This document shows positions 34,166 to 42,916 of a stretch of 49,933 nucleotides of DNA, in pieces. Below the pieces are notes generated by a model that searched no databases, had not been told where the DNA came from, and saw only the letters and a list, made by a program, of their open reading frames with translations. Source of the stretch: Bacillota bacterium (lineage in GTDB: Bacteria; Bacillota; Clostridia; Tissierellales; MES13); contig VENA01000006.1 in the NCBI GenBank assembly GCA_009711785.1, positions 1 to 49,933 on the forward strand. Reading direction: 5' to 3'. Both the position numbers and the translations under genes were made by a program. Position 1 is the stretch's first letter. Every line of letters begins with the position of its first letter.

Positions 34166-34813
34166 ATGGATAAATTTATTAAGTTAGACGAAGCTGTTGA
34201 CCAAATTAAGGATGGTATGACAGTAATGATAGGAGGATTCCTAGGTTGTGGAAGTCCACATAATATAATCGATAAGTTAGTTGATAAAGGAGTAAAGGAT
34301 CTAACAATAATAGCAAATGATACTTCTTTTGTCGATTATGGCTTAGGAAAACTTGTTGCAAATAAACAAGTAAAAAAAGTTATAGCTTCCCATGTAGGTA
34401 CTAACAAAGAAACAGGAAGACAAATGAATGAAAAGGAAACAGAAGTAATTTTAGTTCCTCAAGGAACTTTAGCTGAACAAATTAGAGCTGCTGGTGCAGG
34501 TCTAGGAGGTATATTAACACCTACTGGAGTTGGAACTATAGTAGAAGAAGGTAAAGAAAAGATAGAAATTGAAGGAAAGGAATATCTTTTAGAGTTACCT
34601 TTAAGTGCTGATATAGCATTAATAAAAGGATCAAAGGTAGACAATCTTGGAAACGTTTATTATGAAAAGTCTACAAGAAACTTTAACACTATAATGGCAA
34701 CAGCTGCAGAAACTGTAATAGTGGAAGCAGAAGAAATAGTAGATGAAATAAATCCTAATGATGTAATGACACCTAATATATTTGTTGACTATATTGTTGG
34801 GGGTGAAAAATAA
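34166..34813 (+). CDS. ctfA: 3-oxoacid/acetoacetate CoA-transferase subunit A
   Basis: Alpha subunit of a family I CoA transferase that moves CoA between acetoacetyl-CoA (or butyryl-CoA) and acetate/butyrate. The 215 residues include MIGGFLGCGSPHNIIDKLV near the N-terminus (the oxyanion-loop motif GGFGxxGxP, here GGFLGCGSP) and QGTLAEQIRAAGAGLGG. ATG at 34166 follows GGAGGTG. Subunit B starts at the last base of its stop codon (TAATG). The close match to AtoD/CtfA motifs supports acetoacetate as substrate; acetate/propionate variants cannot be excluded. Confidence 0.9.
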   Translation: MDKFIKLDEAVDQIKDGMTVMIGGFLGCGSPHNIIDKLVDKGVKDLTIIANDTSFVDYGLGKLVANKQVKKVIASHVGTNKETGRQMNEKETEVILVPQGTLAEQIRAAGAGLGGILTPTGVGTIVEEGKEKIEIEGKEYLLELPLSADIALIKGSKVDNLGNVYYEKSTRNFNTIMATAAETVIVEAEEIVDEINPNDVMTPNIFVDYIVGGEK

Positions 34814-35472
34814 TGGATAAAAAGCAAATTAAAGAAGTTATAGCAAAAAGAGTAGCAAAGGAATTTACAGATGGAGATGTTGTAAATTTAGGTATCGGAT
34901 TACCTACTAAGGTAGCAAATTATATATCAGATGATATAAAAGTTATATTACAATCTGAAAACGGTTTTGTAGGGTTAGGGCAAGCACCTGAAAAGGGGAA
35001 GGAAGATAAGGATTTAACAAATGCAGGAGGACAGCCTGTAACTATAAAAAAAGGCGGAGCATTCTTTGATAGTGCAGACTCCTTTGCAATAATCAGAGGA
35101 GGACATGTAGATGCTACTGTTTTAGGAGCTCTTCAGGTTGATGAAAGTGGTAATTTAGCAAACTGGATGATACCTGGAAAGATGGTTCCTGGAATGGGTG
35201 GAGCAATGGATTTAGTTGTTGGAGCTAAAAAAGTTATAATAGCAATGGTACATACTCAAAAGGGTAAACCAAAGATATTAAAAGAATGTCAATTACCTTT
35301 AACTGCTAAAAACCAAGTAAATATGATAATAACTGAAATGGGAGTTATAAAGGTAACTGATAAAGGATTAGTTTTAACTGAACTTGGGCCAGAGGCAACT
35401 GTTGAAGATGTTAAAGCTAGTACAGAGGCTGAATTAATAATAGCTGATGATCTTAAGAAAATGGAAATATAA
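34813..35472 (+). CDS. ctfB: 3-oxoacid/acetoacetate CoA-transferase subunit B
   Basis: Beta subunit with the catalytic glutamate E49 in LQSENGFVGLG, which forms the glutamyl-CoA intermediate. 219 residues; VVNLGIGLPTKVANY precedes it and GGHVDATVLGALQVDE with GAMDLVVGAKKVIIAM follow, as in AtoA/CtfB. Coupled to subunit A by a one-base overlap. The downstream short-chain fatty acid transporter AtoE gives the context of uptake or release of acetate, butyrate or acetoacetate. Confidence 0.92.
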   Translation: MDKKQIKEVIAKRVAKEFTDGDVVNLGIGLPTKVANYISDDIKVILQSENGFVGLGQAPEKGKEDKDLTNAGGQPVTIKKGGAFFDSADSFAIIRGGHVDATVLGALQVDESGNLANWMIPGKMVPGMGGAMDLVVGAKKVIIAMVHTQKGKPKILKECQLPLTAKNQVNMIITEMGVIKVTDKGLVLTELGPEATVEDVKASTEAELIIADDLKKMEI

Positions 35473-35476
35473 AACT

Positions 35477-35513
35477 AAATAGCAGCTTTTAATTGCTGCT
35501 ATTTATATTTTTA
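35477..35513 (+). terminator. Terminator after ctfB
   Basis: AAATAGCAGC / GCTGCTATTT, 10-bp stem with 8-base loop, followed by ATATTTTTA. Confidence 0.75.
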
Positions 35514-35604
35514 TTTGTTAAAATTTAAACTTTAACAAATATATATTCTAAATATTAAAACAAGGATAAGAAATTAGAATAAAAAGGAAAAAATGTATTT
35601 TATT

Positions 35605-35620
35605 AGTTTGACATCAAACT
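35605..35620. promoter_or_regulatory. Candidate operator upstream of atoE
   Basis: AGTTTGA-CA-TCAAACT is a perfect 7-bp inverted repeat that contains TTGACA (35608-35613), a consensus -35; AGTTTAAG follows at 35625. The matching -10 is poor. The repressor is not known. Confidence 0.45.
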
Positions 35621-35673
35621 TTTTAGTTTAAGTCATTCTATTAAATAATAAAAAAACTAAAGGAGGAGAACAA

Positions 35674-37023
35674 ATGTTAAAGAAACTTTCTAAAGGTTGT
35701 GTAAACCTAGTACAAAAGTATTTACCAGACCCATTTTTATTTGCGGTATTATTGACATTTATAGTATTTGTTTTAGGTATGGTATTTACAGGACAGGGTC
35801 CTGGAGCAATGGTAAATCATTGGGGAGCTGGATTTTGGAATCTGTTAGCTTTCTCTATGCAGATGGTTTTAGTATTAGTAACAGGACATGCCCTTGCTAA
35901 TGCGCCAATTATTAAAAAGGGTTTAAGAAACTTAGCAAGACTTGCCCATACACCACTTCAAGCTATATTTGCTGTAACTTTCCTTTCAATAATAGCTTGT
36001 TGGATTAACTGGGGATTTGGATTAGTAATAGGAGCTTTATATGCAAGACAATTAGCTAAACAGGTAAAAGATGTTGATTACAGATTATTAATAGGTGCAG
36101 CTTATTCAGGCTTTTTAGTATGGCACTCAGGTATATCAGGTTCTGTACCACTTAAGCTTGCTACAAGTGGTCCTGACTTAGCAAAGGCTACTAATGGAGC
36201 TGTAACAGAAGTTATTTCTACAAGTAGTACTATATTTGCACCATTTAACTTAATTATTGTTACTGTTATATTAATAACTATGCCATTAATAAACAGAGCA
36301 ATGCATCCTAGTAAAGAGGAAACTATTTCTATAGATCCTGAATTACTAGAAGAGGAAGAAACTGTAGAAAAAGTTGAAAATCCAACTGCAGCAGATAAAA
36401 TTGAAGAAAGTAAAGTAATATCTATGTTACTAGGTGTTTTCGGATTAATATTTGCAGGATTTTACTTTAGTAAAAATGGATTCTCACTTAACTTAAATAT
36501 AGTTAACTTTATGTTTATGTTTGTAGGTATTATACTTCATGGAACACCTAAAAATTATATACACGCTGTTAAAGAAGCGACTAAGGGTGCTTCAGGTATT
36601 ATCTTACAGTTCCCATTCTATGCTGGAATCATGGGAATGATGGTTGGAGTTAATGCTGAAACAGGAATAAGTTTAGCAGGTGTTATATCTAAAGGATTTG
36701 TAAGTATATCAACAGAAACTACTTTCCCATTATTTACATTCTTAAGTGCCGGTATTGTTAACTTCTTTGTACCTTCCGGTGGAGGACAATGGGCAGTTCA
36801 GGCACCAATTATGATGCCAGCAGGTGCAGACTTAGGAGTATCAGCTGCAAAAACTGGTATGGCTATAGCTTGGGGAGATGCTTGGACTAATATGATTCAA
36901 CCATTCTGGGCATTACCAGCACTAGGTATAGCAGGATTAGGAGCAAGAGATATTATGGGATTCTGTATAGTAGATTTAATATATACAGGTATTGTAATAG
37001 CAGCAGGATTAATGTTTTTATAA
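35674..37023 (+). CDS. atoE: Short-chain fatty acid transporter AtoE
   Basis: Membrane transporter of 449 residues with about 11-12 helices. Family blocks are LPDPFLFAVLLTFIVFVLG, WINWGFGLVIGALYARQLA, HSGISGSVPLKLAT, FVPSGGGQWAVQAPIM and GDAWTNMIQPFWALPALGIAGL. The cytoplasmic loop around 215-245 is acidic (LLEEEETVEKVE). It follows ctfAB after a terminator and a palindrome, so it may have separate control. Expected to carry acetoacetate or butyrate. Confidence 0.93.
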   Translation: MLKKLSKGCVNLVQKYLPDPFLFAVLLTFIVFVLGMVFTGQGPGAMVNHWGAGFWNLLAFSMQMVLVLVTGHALANAPIIKKGLRNLARLAHTPLQAIFAVTFLSIIACWINWGFGLVIGALYARQLAKQVKDVDYRLLIGAAYSGFLVWHSGISGSVPLKLATSGPDLAKATNGAVTEVISTSSTIFAPFNLIIVTVILITMPLINRAMHPSKEETISIDPELLEEEETVEKVENPTAADKIEESKVISMLLGVFGLIFAGFYFSKNGFSLNLNIVNFMFMFVGIILHGTPKNYIHAVKEATKGASGIILQFPFYAGIMGMMVGVNAETGISLAGVISKGFVSISTETTFPLFTFLSAGIVNFFVPSGGGQWAVQAPIMMPAGADLGVSAAKTGMAIAWGDAWTNMIQPFWALPALGIAGLGARDIMGFCIVDLIYTGIVIAAGLMFL

Positions 37024-37030
37024 ATATTTT

Positions 37031-37059
37031 AAACCAGGAGAATTTCTCCTGGTTTTTTT
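37031..37059. terminator. Bidirectional terminator after atoE
   Basis: AAACCAGGAG-AATTT-CTCCTGGTTT followed by TTTT, touching the end of the convergent gene. Confidence 0.9.
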
Positions 37060-37677
37060 CTACCATATATTATCGCCAGATTCATCATATAAACGATATA
37101 CTATTTTTTTAATTTCGGTTGAGTATTTCTTAGAAACTTTAATAGCTTCAATTATAATTTTTCTCTTACTAACATCATATTCATATTTTAAGTCCTTATC
37201 ATCATTATTTGGATGGGGTATTACTATTTCTAAACCCTTAATTTTAAGGGATTTATTTTTCCTAGCAAAAATAATATATTCATTCTCACTAGTCTCTACT
37301 CTAAATAATTTAGTATCGTCATTTTGATCAAGGTTTGAAAAATTATGGGAATAGAGATTTTTTTCTACCTTAGTAAAGGTTGAATGTCCAAATCTATGGG
37401 TTGTATTATCAAAAAATATAACCACCTTTCTATTATCTATGTCTAATACTTTATAAATAGTTAAATTTATATCTAAATACTTTTCTAATGTATTTTTAAG
37501 ATCTTTATTACTTTCAATTTCAAATAATTCACCTTTATTAGACATATCACCATTTTTTATTTTAGTAAATGTATTATTAATATCTATAATATTAAAAATT
37601 TCTACAATGGCAGTTGTAGTTAATAAAACTAAAGTTAAGGCTATTAATATAAGAAATATTTTAAAAAACTTCCACAA
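37060..37677 (-). CDS. Membrane-anchored hypothetical protein
   Basis: About 205 residues: an N-terminal helix (about 3-28) and a charged, mostly beta-strand-like domain outside the membrane. The family is not recognised. TTG at 37677 is preferred over ATG at 37686: AAAGGA abuts the ATG but lies 9 bases before the TTG. The gene is alone between atoE (convergent) and dinG (divergent). Confidence 0.65.
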   Translation of the reverse strand: MWKFFKIFLILIALTLVLLTTTAIVEIFNIIDINNTFTKIKNGDMSNKGELFEIESNKDLKNTLEKYLDINLTIYKVLDIDNRKVVIFFDNTTHRFGHSTFTKVEKNLYSHNFSNLDQNDDTKLFRVETSENEYIIFARKNKSLKIKGLEIVIPHPNNDDKDLKYEYDVSKRKIIIEAIKVSKKYSTEIKKIVYRLYDESGDNIW

Positions 37678-37818
37678 GAGAGTCATTCCTTTACTGTAAA
37701 ATTATGTATTTGACACATTTCATTTTACCATATTTTCATTCTTTATAGCAAGTTAAATAGATTATAAATCTTTTGATTTGGACATACTCGAAATATATGT
37801 TTAATAGGAGAGGGAGAT

Positions 37819-40800
37819 ATGGTAAAAAAATACTCAAGTGAAATTGAAATTGAAAAAAGAGAAGACTTAGAAAGTTTTTTAGAAAATGTAGTTTATATCG
37901 ATATTGAAACTTCAGGTCTTGACCCAAAATCATCTGAGATATTAGAACTTGGTGCCATAAAGGTTAAAGATAGTGAAATTTTAACATTTCATAGCTATAT
38001 AAAAAATAATAGACTCATACCTAGGAATACTTTTGATATTTGTAGCGGCTTAACTATGAAAGATTTAGAATATGCCCCTAATATTAAAGAAGTATCTAAA
38101 GAATTTATTAAATTTATAGAGGATTTTCCTTTAATATGTCATAATAAAGATTTTGAGAAAAAATTTTTAGATACATATTTTTTAGATGAAATAACAAATA
38201 AACCTATAAAAAATGATTACTTATGTTCTATGGAACTTATAGCTATTTTAGAACCAGGATTAAATGAATTTAATCTAAATTATCTTAAGGGTGAGTTATG
38301 TGGTGATAGTAATAAAGAACTCCATAGAGGATTAGAGGACTCAATAGATACTTTAAAAGTTGTAAATAATACACTTTTAAGGCTATGGAGTTCAAAGAGA
38401 TATGAATTTATTATATCTTTTTTAAAAGATAATAGCTGGGAGTGGCTTAAATTTATAAAAAGACCTAAACAAAAGCTTAAATTTTCTTATAAGGAAGGTA
38501 ATAATTTATATAAAGATTCAGGTGGCTTTGATATAACAAAATATAAAGATACTTATGTAGATATATTAAAGAATAAAAAGCTTTGGGATAAATATTTTGA
38601 TTTAAATTACGAAGTAAGAAAAGAACAATTTGATTATGCAAAGGTAATAGAAAAGACTTTTAAAGAGGAAGAAATACTTCTAGCAGAGGCACCTACAGGT
38701 TTAGGTAAGTCCTTTTCTTATTTAGTTATAAGTATTCTTTATTCATATTTTAATAAAAAGCATATATTTATATCAACAGCTACTAAGGGATTACAAAAGC
38801 AATTACTTAAAGAAATACCTAAGTTATTAAGTTATATGGGGATAAATGTGGATAATTTTATCTGTGACGATATCAAAGGTGTGGATAATTATATATGTTT
38901 AAAAAGAGCTTATAAGTATATAGAAAATAAAAAAATAAATGGAACCCTTGAAGAAAAAAAGGCCTGTTTATATATTAGTAATTTAATTTACTCAGATGAA
39001 AATATAGATATAGATAATTTAAATTATTGGGTAGTTAAAAATTTTGAAAAGATGAAGGATACATTAGAAAACATTAAATGTATTGATAAATATAGTTGTA
39101 GTTTATGTAAATATGATAATTGTTTATTAAAAAGAAAGATTTCTAATTTAAAAAAATCAAATCTTACAATAATAAATCATCATTTATTTAGTAACTGGCC
39201 ATATTCAGATGTTGAAATTAAAAATATAATATTTGATGAAGCCCATAATTTAAAGGATATTTACCTTAGTTCAATGACAAAAGAATTTGGGTATTTTTCA
39301 TTAAAAACATTTCTAAATGGACTTTATAACGTAAAAACAAAACAGGGATATCTTTTAGCTTTATATAAAAAATATAATACCCAGTGTATAGGATATAAGG
39401 AAAAAATAATAAAAAGTATTAAAAAAATTAATACTTTACTTGAAAATAAAAATAAAATTATTAATATATTTATTAATTTAACAAAGGATATAGAAACTGA
39501 ATATGACTACCAGTTATCCATACCAAGGGATATATCAAATGAATGGATGGAATTTAATGAATATATAACTAAGCTTTCTATATTAGTAAAGGAATTAAAA
39601 GAACTTTTAGAAGATATTATTGAAAAAATTGAAGATGTATACTCTGAAGAAAGTTTAAGGGTAAGTCCAATATATAATTTTTTTAATAAAAGGATAAGTG
39701 AACTAACTATTTTTACAATGATTACAAATAATTATTTTTCAATGTATGATAAGGATAATTGCTATCATCTTGAAATAGATAAAGACTTTAATTCTTGGAA
39801 GATTGTAAAAAAGCCCTTTGATATAAAGAATAAATTTAAAGATGATTTAAAAGATATAAAATCATGTATTATGACTTCTGCAACCCTTAGTGTAAAGGGT
39901 ATAAAAAAAGGGGAGTTTACTTACTTTAAAGAGCTATTAGGTCTTGACTTTTTAAATGATGATAGAAAAATAAATATATTAAAAATTTCTCATATATTTG
40001 ATTATAAAAATAAATCAGTACTTGCAATTCCAACTGACGTATCTTCATTTAATTATAAGTTTAATGAAAATAAATATTTCATAAAAGATGTATCTAAATA
40101 TATAGAAGATATTTCTATAAGTTTAATTGGAAAGACCCTTGTATTATTTCCAAGTTTAAAAAGAAGGGATTTAGTATATGAAAAAATACTTCCAACACTT
40201 AATAAAAAAAATATAAGTCTTTTAACTTCTTCTAAAGATATAGAAAGATTGAAAGATTCTAATAATACTTCTGTATTATTAGGCTCAAGGGGATTATATG
40301 AAGGTGTGGATATTAAAGGAGAAGGACTTAAATGTGTAATAATAGAAAAGGTTCCTAATAATTATACAAACACTCCAGATAAAATAGAGAAAAGAAAGGA
40401 TTTTGCAAGGAAAAATATAAAAGAATTTAAATACTTAAGTCTTTCAGCAAATATGTTAAATGATGATAAATTAAATTTAGCACATAACGAAGATATACTA
40501 AAAGGATGTGTTGAAAAATGTATAAATACATTAGAATATGATAAAGAAATAACTTATAAAATAATTAGAAAATATCTAAAGGAAAATGAATTTAGTATTA
40601 ATGATAGAAGTATAAAAGTTTTTATAGACTATTTAAATAAAATAGTTGGAATAAAATATTATATGGAATATGAATTACCGGAAACAATAATTAGACTTAA
40701 ACAAATGGTTGGAAGACTTATTAGAAGTAATAATGACTATGGTTATGTTTTTATATTAAGTGGTTTAAATAATAATAAAACAAGTACTAACTTAATAAAA

Positions 40801-40911
40801 AGAAACTTTCATTATATGAATATAGAAATAGGTTCTAAAGATCTATTACTTAAGTCTATGAAAGAAAATATGTTAAGGTGGGAATCAGAAGGCATTTTAA
40901 GTTATACTTAA
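37819..40911 (+). CDS. dinG: DinG-family helicase fused to DEDDh exonuclease, with Fe-S cysteines
   Basis: 1030 residues. N-terminal exonuclease (about 22-185) with D28, E30 (YIDIETSG), D111, H169 and D174, the DEDDh set. C-terminal XPD/DinG helicase with Walker A APTGLGKS (291-298), DEAH (473-476) and motif VI QMVGRLIRS. Four cysteines, C360 (KGVDNYIC), C427, C430 and C435 (YSCSLCKYDNC), fit the 4Fe-4S domain of E. coli DinG and XPD. Bacillus/Staphylococcus-type DinG has the exonuclease but, in S. aureus, lacks the cluster and helicase activity. This protein keeps both. RBS GGAGAGGGAG precedes ATG. Confidence 0.92.
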   Translation: MVKKYSSEIEIEKREDLESFLENVVYIDIETSGLDPKSSEILELGAIKVKDSEILTFHSYIKNNRLIPRNTFDICSGLTMKDLEYAPNIKEVSKEFIKFIEDFPLICHNKDFEKKFLDTYFLDEITNKPIKNDYLCSMELIAILEPGLNEFNLNYLKGELCGDSNKELHRGLEDSIDTLKVVNNTLLRLWSSKRYEFIISFLKDNSWEWLKFIKRPKQKLKFSYKEGNNLYKDSGGFDITKYKDTYVDILKNKKLWDKYFDLNYEVRKEQFDYAKVIEKTFKEEEILLAEAPTGLGKSFSYLVISILYSYFNKKHIFISTATKGLQKQLLKEIPKLLSYMGINVDNFICDDIKGVDNYICLKRAYKYIENKKINGTLEEKKACLYISNLIYSDENIDIDNLNYWVVKNFEKMKDTLENIKCIDKYSCSLCKYDNCLLKRKISNLKKSNLTIINHHLFSNWPYSDVEIKNIIFDEAHNLKDIYLSSMTKEFGYFSLKTFLNGLYNVKTKQGYLLALYKKYNTQCIGYKEKIIKSIKKINTLLENKNKIINIFINLTKDIETEYDYQLSIPRDISNEWMEFNEYITKLSILVKELKELLEDIIEKIEDVYSEESLRVSPIYNFFNKRISELTIFTMITNNYFSMYDKDNCYHLEIDKDFNSWKIVKKPFDIKNKFKDDLKDIKSCIMTSATLSVKGIKKGEFTYFKELLGLDFLNDDRKINILKISHIFDYKNKSVLAIPTDVSSFNYKFNENKYFIKDVSKYIEDISISLIGKTLVLFPSLKRRDLVYEKILPTLNKKNISLLTSSKDIERLKDSNNTSVLLGSRGLYEGVDIKGEGLKCVIIEKVPNNYTNTPDKIEKRKDFARKNIKEFKYLSLSANMLNDDKLNLAHNEDILKGCVEKCINTLEYDKEITYKIIRKYLKENEFSINDRSIKVFIDYLNKIVGIKYYMEYELPETIIRLKQMVGRLIRSNNDYGYVFILSGLNNNKTSTNLIKRNFHYMNIEIGSKDLLLKSMKENMLRWESEGILSYT

Positions 40912-40922
40912 GAGTGAGATTT

Positions 40923-42290
40923 TTAAGGTATTAACTTAAATGCCTTAATTTTTTTATTAAGGATTCTCTTAAAAGCTAAATGAGATATGATACCTGTTAA
41001 TATATAAGCTATAGATATTGAAGTAAATACTCCTATTAACCCTAAGGGTTTTGATAATATAAAAGCTAAAGGTATACAGAAAATAAACATTTCTAATATA
41101 CTTAAACTTGAAGCGTGAATTGGTTTATTTAATGCATTTAAACTCGCAGTTGTGATTAAATATATCCCTTGTAATGTATAAGTGAAGGGAACTATTTTTA
41201 TATAAAGTGTTATATTTTCAATAACTATAGGATCGTCATTAAAGGCTTTAGCTATGGGTCTTGAAAAGATAATAAGAAGTATAGAAATAATTATTCCATT
41301 AATAATAGAAAATATTTCTCCTTGTTTAAAACCTTCCTTAACTCTTTTAGGTAATTTAGCACCCCAGTTTTGGCCTATAAAGGGAGCAATAACAGAGGAT
41401 AGAGCATTTATTGTAGCTATTGCAAAAAATTCTATTTTTGAAGCCACTCCATAGGCTGCAACCGAAGCAGTACCAAAGGGAGATATTATACTTGTAATAA
41501 TCCCCACACCTAAAGGTATTATCATTTTAGTCCCTGCATTAGGAAGTCCTACAAATAAAATTTGCTTCCATGAGTTAAGGGTTTCTTTTATTTTAGGTTT
41601 TTTAAATAATATAAGTTTTTCTCTATGTATTAATATGTATAGTGAAACCGTAAATGTTACCATTCTTCCTATCAATGTAGCCAAAGCAGCTCCTGTTATA
41701 CCAAGCTTTGGAAAGGGACCTAATCCGAAAATGAATAAAGGATCTAAGCTTATATTAATTAAAGCTCCAATAACCATTACCATCCCTGGTATTTTACTAT
41801 CTCCAGTTGCTCTTATTATGTTATTTCCAACCATTGGAATGACTACAAATATCATTCCTAAATACCAAATTCTCATATATTCTTTTATATAGGGAAGTGT
41901 GTTTTCCTTTGCTCCTAATAAGCTAAATATAGGTTCAATAGTTAACTCACCAACTGTTACACATAATATAACAACTATAAGACCTAAAAAAAGACTATCT
42001 GTTGCTAATCTTTTAACTAATCTATCATCGCCTCCACCTATAGCCCTAGATAATACTGAACTTGTTCCCATACCTATACCTTGGGCTAAACTACTTATAA
42101 TTAATACTACAGGAAATGTATAAGAAAGGGCAGCAAGTTGATTTTTACCTAATTGTCCAACAAAATAAGTATCTGCTAAATTATAAATGACCATACTAAA
42201 TATTCCAAATATCATAGGGATTGTAAGTTTTATTAAAACAGTTTTTACATCTCCCTTTGTTAATATCTTTTTATCACTTAATTTTTTCAT
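40923..42290 (-). CDS. MATE-family multidrug efflux transporter
   Basis: Sodium- or proton-driven exporter of 455 residues with 12 helices. The N-terminal KLTIPMIFGIFSMVIYNLADTYFVGQLG is the MATE signature, and AAYGVASKIEFFAIATINALSS with GQNWGAK mark the second half; it belongs to the DinF/NorM-like clostridial branch (MepA-like). It starts 10 bases after the stop of the MarR gene, so both are on one transcript. AGAGGTG lies 6 bases before ATG. MepA in S. aureus is likewise controlled by a MarR protein (MepR). Confidence 0.92.
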   Translation of the reverse strand: MKKLSDKKILTKGDVKTVLIKLTIPMIFGIFSMVIYNLADTYFVGQLGKNQLAALSYTFPVVLIISSLAQGIGMGTSSVLSRAIGGGDDRLVKRLATDSLFLGLIVVILCVTVGELTIEPIFSLLGAKENTLPYIKEYMRIWYLGMIFVVIPMVGNNIIRATGDSKIPGMVMVIGALINISLDPLFIFGLGPFPKLGITGAALATLIGRMVTFTVSLYILIHREKLILFKKPKIKETLNSWKQILFVGLPNAGTKMIIPLGVGIITSIISPFGTASVAAYGVASKIEFFAIATINALSSVIAPFIGQNWGAKLPKRVKEGFKQGEIFSIINGIIISILLIIFSRPIAKAFNDDPIVIENITLYIKIVPFTYTLQGIYLITTASLNALNKPIHASSLSILEMFIFCIPLAFILSKPLGLIGVFTSISIAYILTGIISHLAFKRILNKKIKAFKLIP

Positions 42291-42300
42291 ATATACACCT

Positions 42301-42732
42301 CTATTTATCTATATGGGATTTATTATTATTCATAACTACATCTAAAAGTCTAAATAATTCATTGATTTCTTTAGTTTTTAAACCCTTTTTTGATATTTTT
42401 GTTATTTCTTTTAATGTTTTTTCTATTTCAGGCATTAATTTTTTTCCTTTATCATCCATAAAAAGCCTAAAAATACGTTTATCATCCTTATCTTTTTTTC
42501 TTTTAATAAAATTTAATTCTATAAGTTTTTTTATAGCTCTTGCAGTTGTGGCTTTATCGATATCTAACATTTTACTTAAGTCCTTTTGAGATAAACCTTC
42601 ATGTCTGTTTATAACTAGTAAAAACATATATTGACCACTACCAATATTATATTTTTTAAGTTTTTTATTAATGATTATTTGTTGTTGTCTATAGATGATT
42701 GATATATATTTACCTATTGATTTATGATTCAA
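42301..42732 (-). CDS. MarR-family transcriptional regulator
   Basis: Winged-helix repressor of 143 residues: YMFLLVINRHEGLSQKDLSK begins the DNA-binding region (about 32-95), with the recognition helix in KATTARAIKKLI and the wing around KDKDDKRIFRL. The start is TTG at 42732, six bases after AGGAGGG. Upstream are two palindromes covering the promoter region, so it probably represses itself and the MATE gene, as MepR does for MepA. The ligand is unknown. Confidence 0.93.
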   Translation of the reverse strand: MNHKSIGKYISIIYRQQQIIINKKLKKYNIGSGQYMFLLVINRHEGLSQKDLSKMLDIDKATTARAIKKLIELNFIKRKKDKDDKRIFRLFMDDKGKKLMPEIEKTLKEITKISKKGLKTKEINELFRLLDVVMNNNKSHIDK

Positions 42733-42748
42733 AATAATCCCTCCTATT

Positions 42749-42803
42749 TAGTTGCAATAACAACTAAATATATATTAACATAATATAGTTGTCATTGCAA
42801 CTA
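42749..42803. promoter_or_regulatory. Twin MarR operators
   Basis: TAGTTGCAATAACAACTA (42749-42766) and TAGTTGTCATTGCAACTA (42786-42803) are each palindromic (TAGTTG/CAACTA), and are reverse complements of one another apart from one base. Their centres are 37 bp apart. They sit just upstream of the marR ribosome binding site and must overlap its promoter. Confidence 0.85.
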
Positions 42804-42916
42804 ATAATAAAAATAGTACTATAGACCCTTTTTATACATAAATTATTAATTAGAACATATATTTTAATATACCAAGTTTTCTTAACTTATAAATAATGGA
42901 CAAGGGGTGCATGTTA

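Noticed and set aside
37775..37806. TTGGAC-17-TTAATA as the dinG promoter
   Set aside because: Both boxes are weak, and the start would fall only a few bases before the ATG, inside the ribosome binding site.
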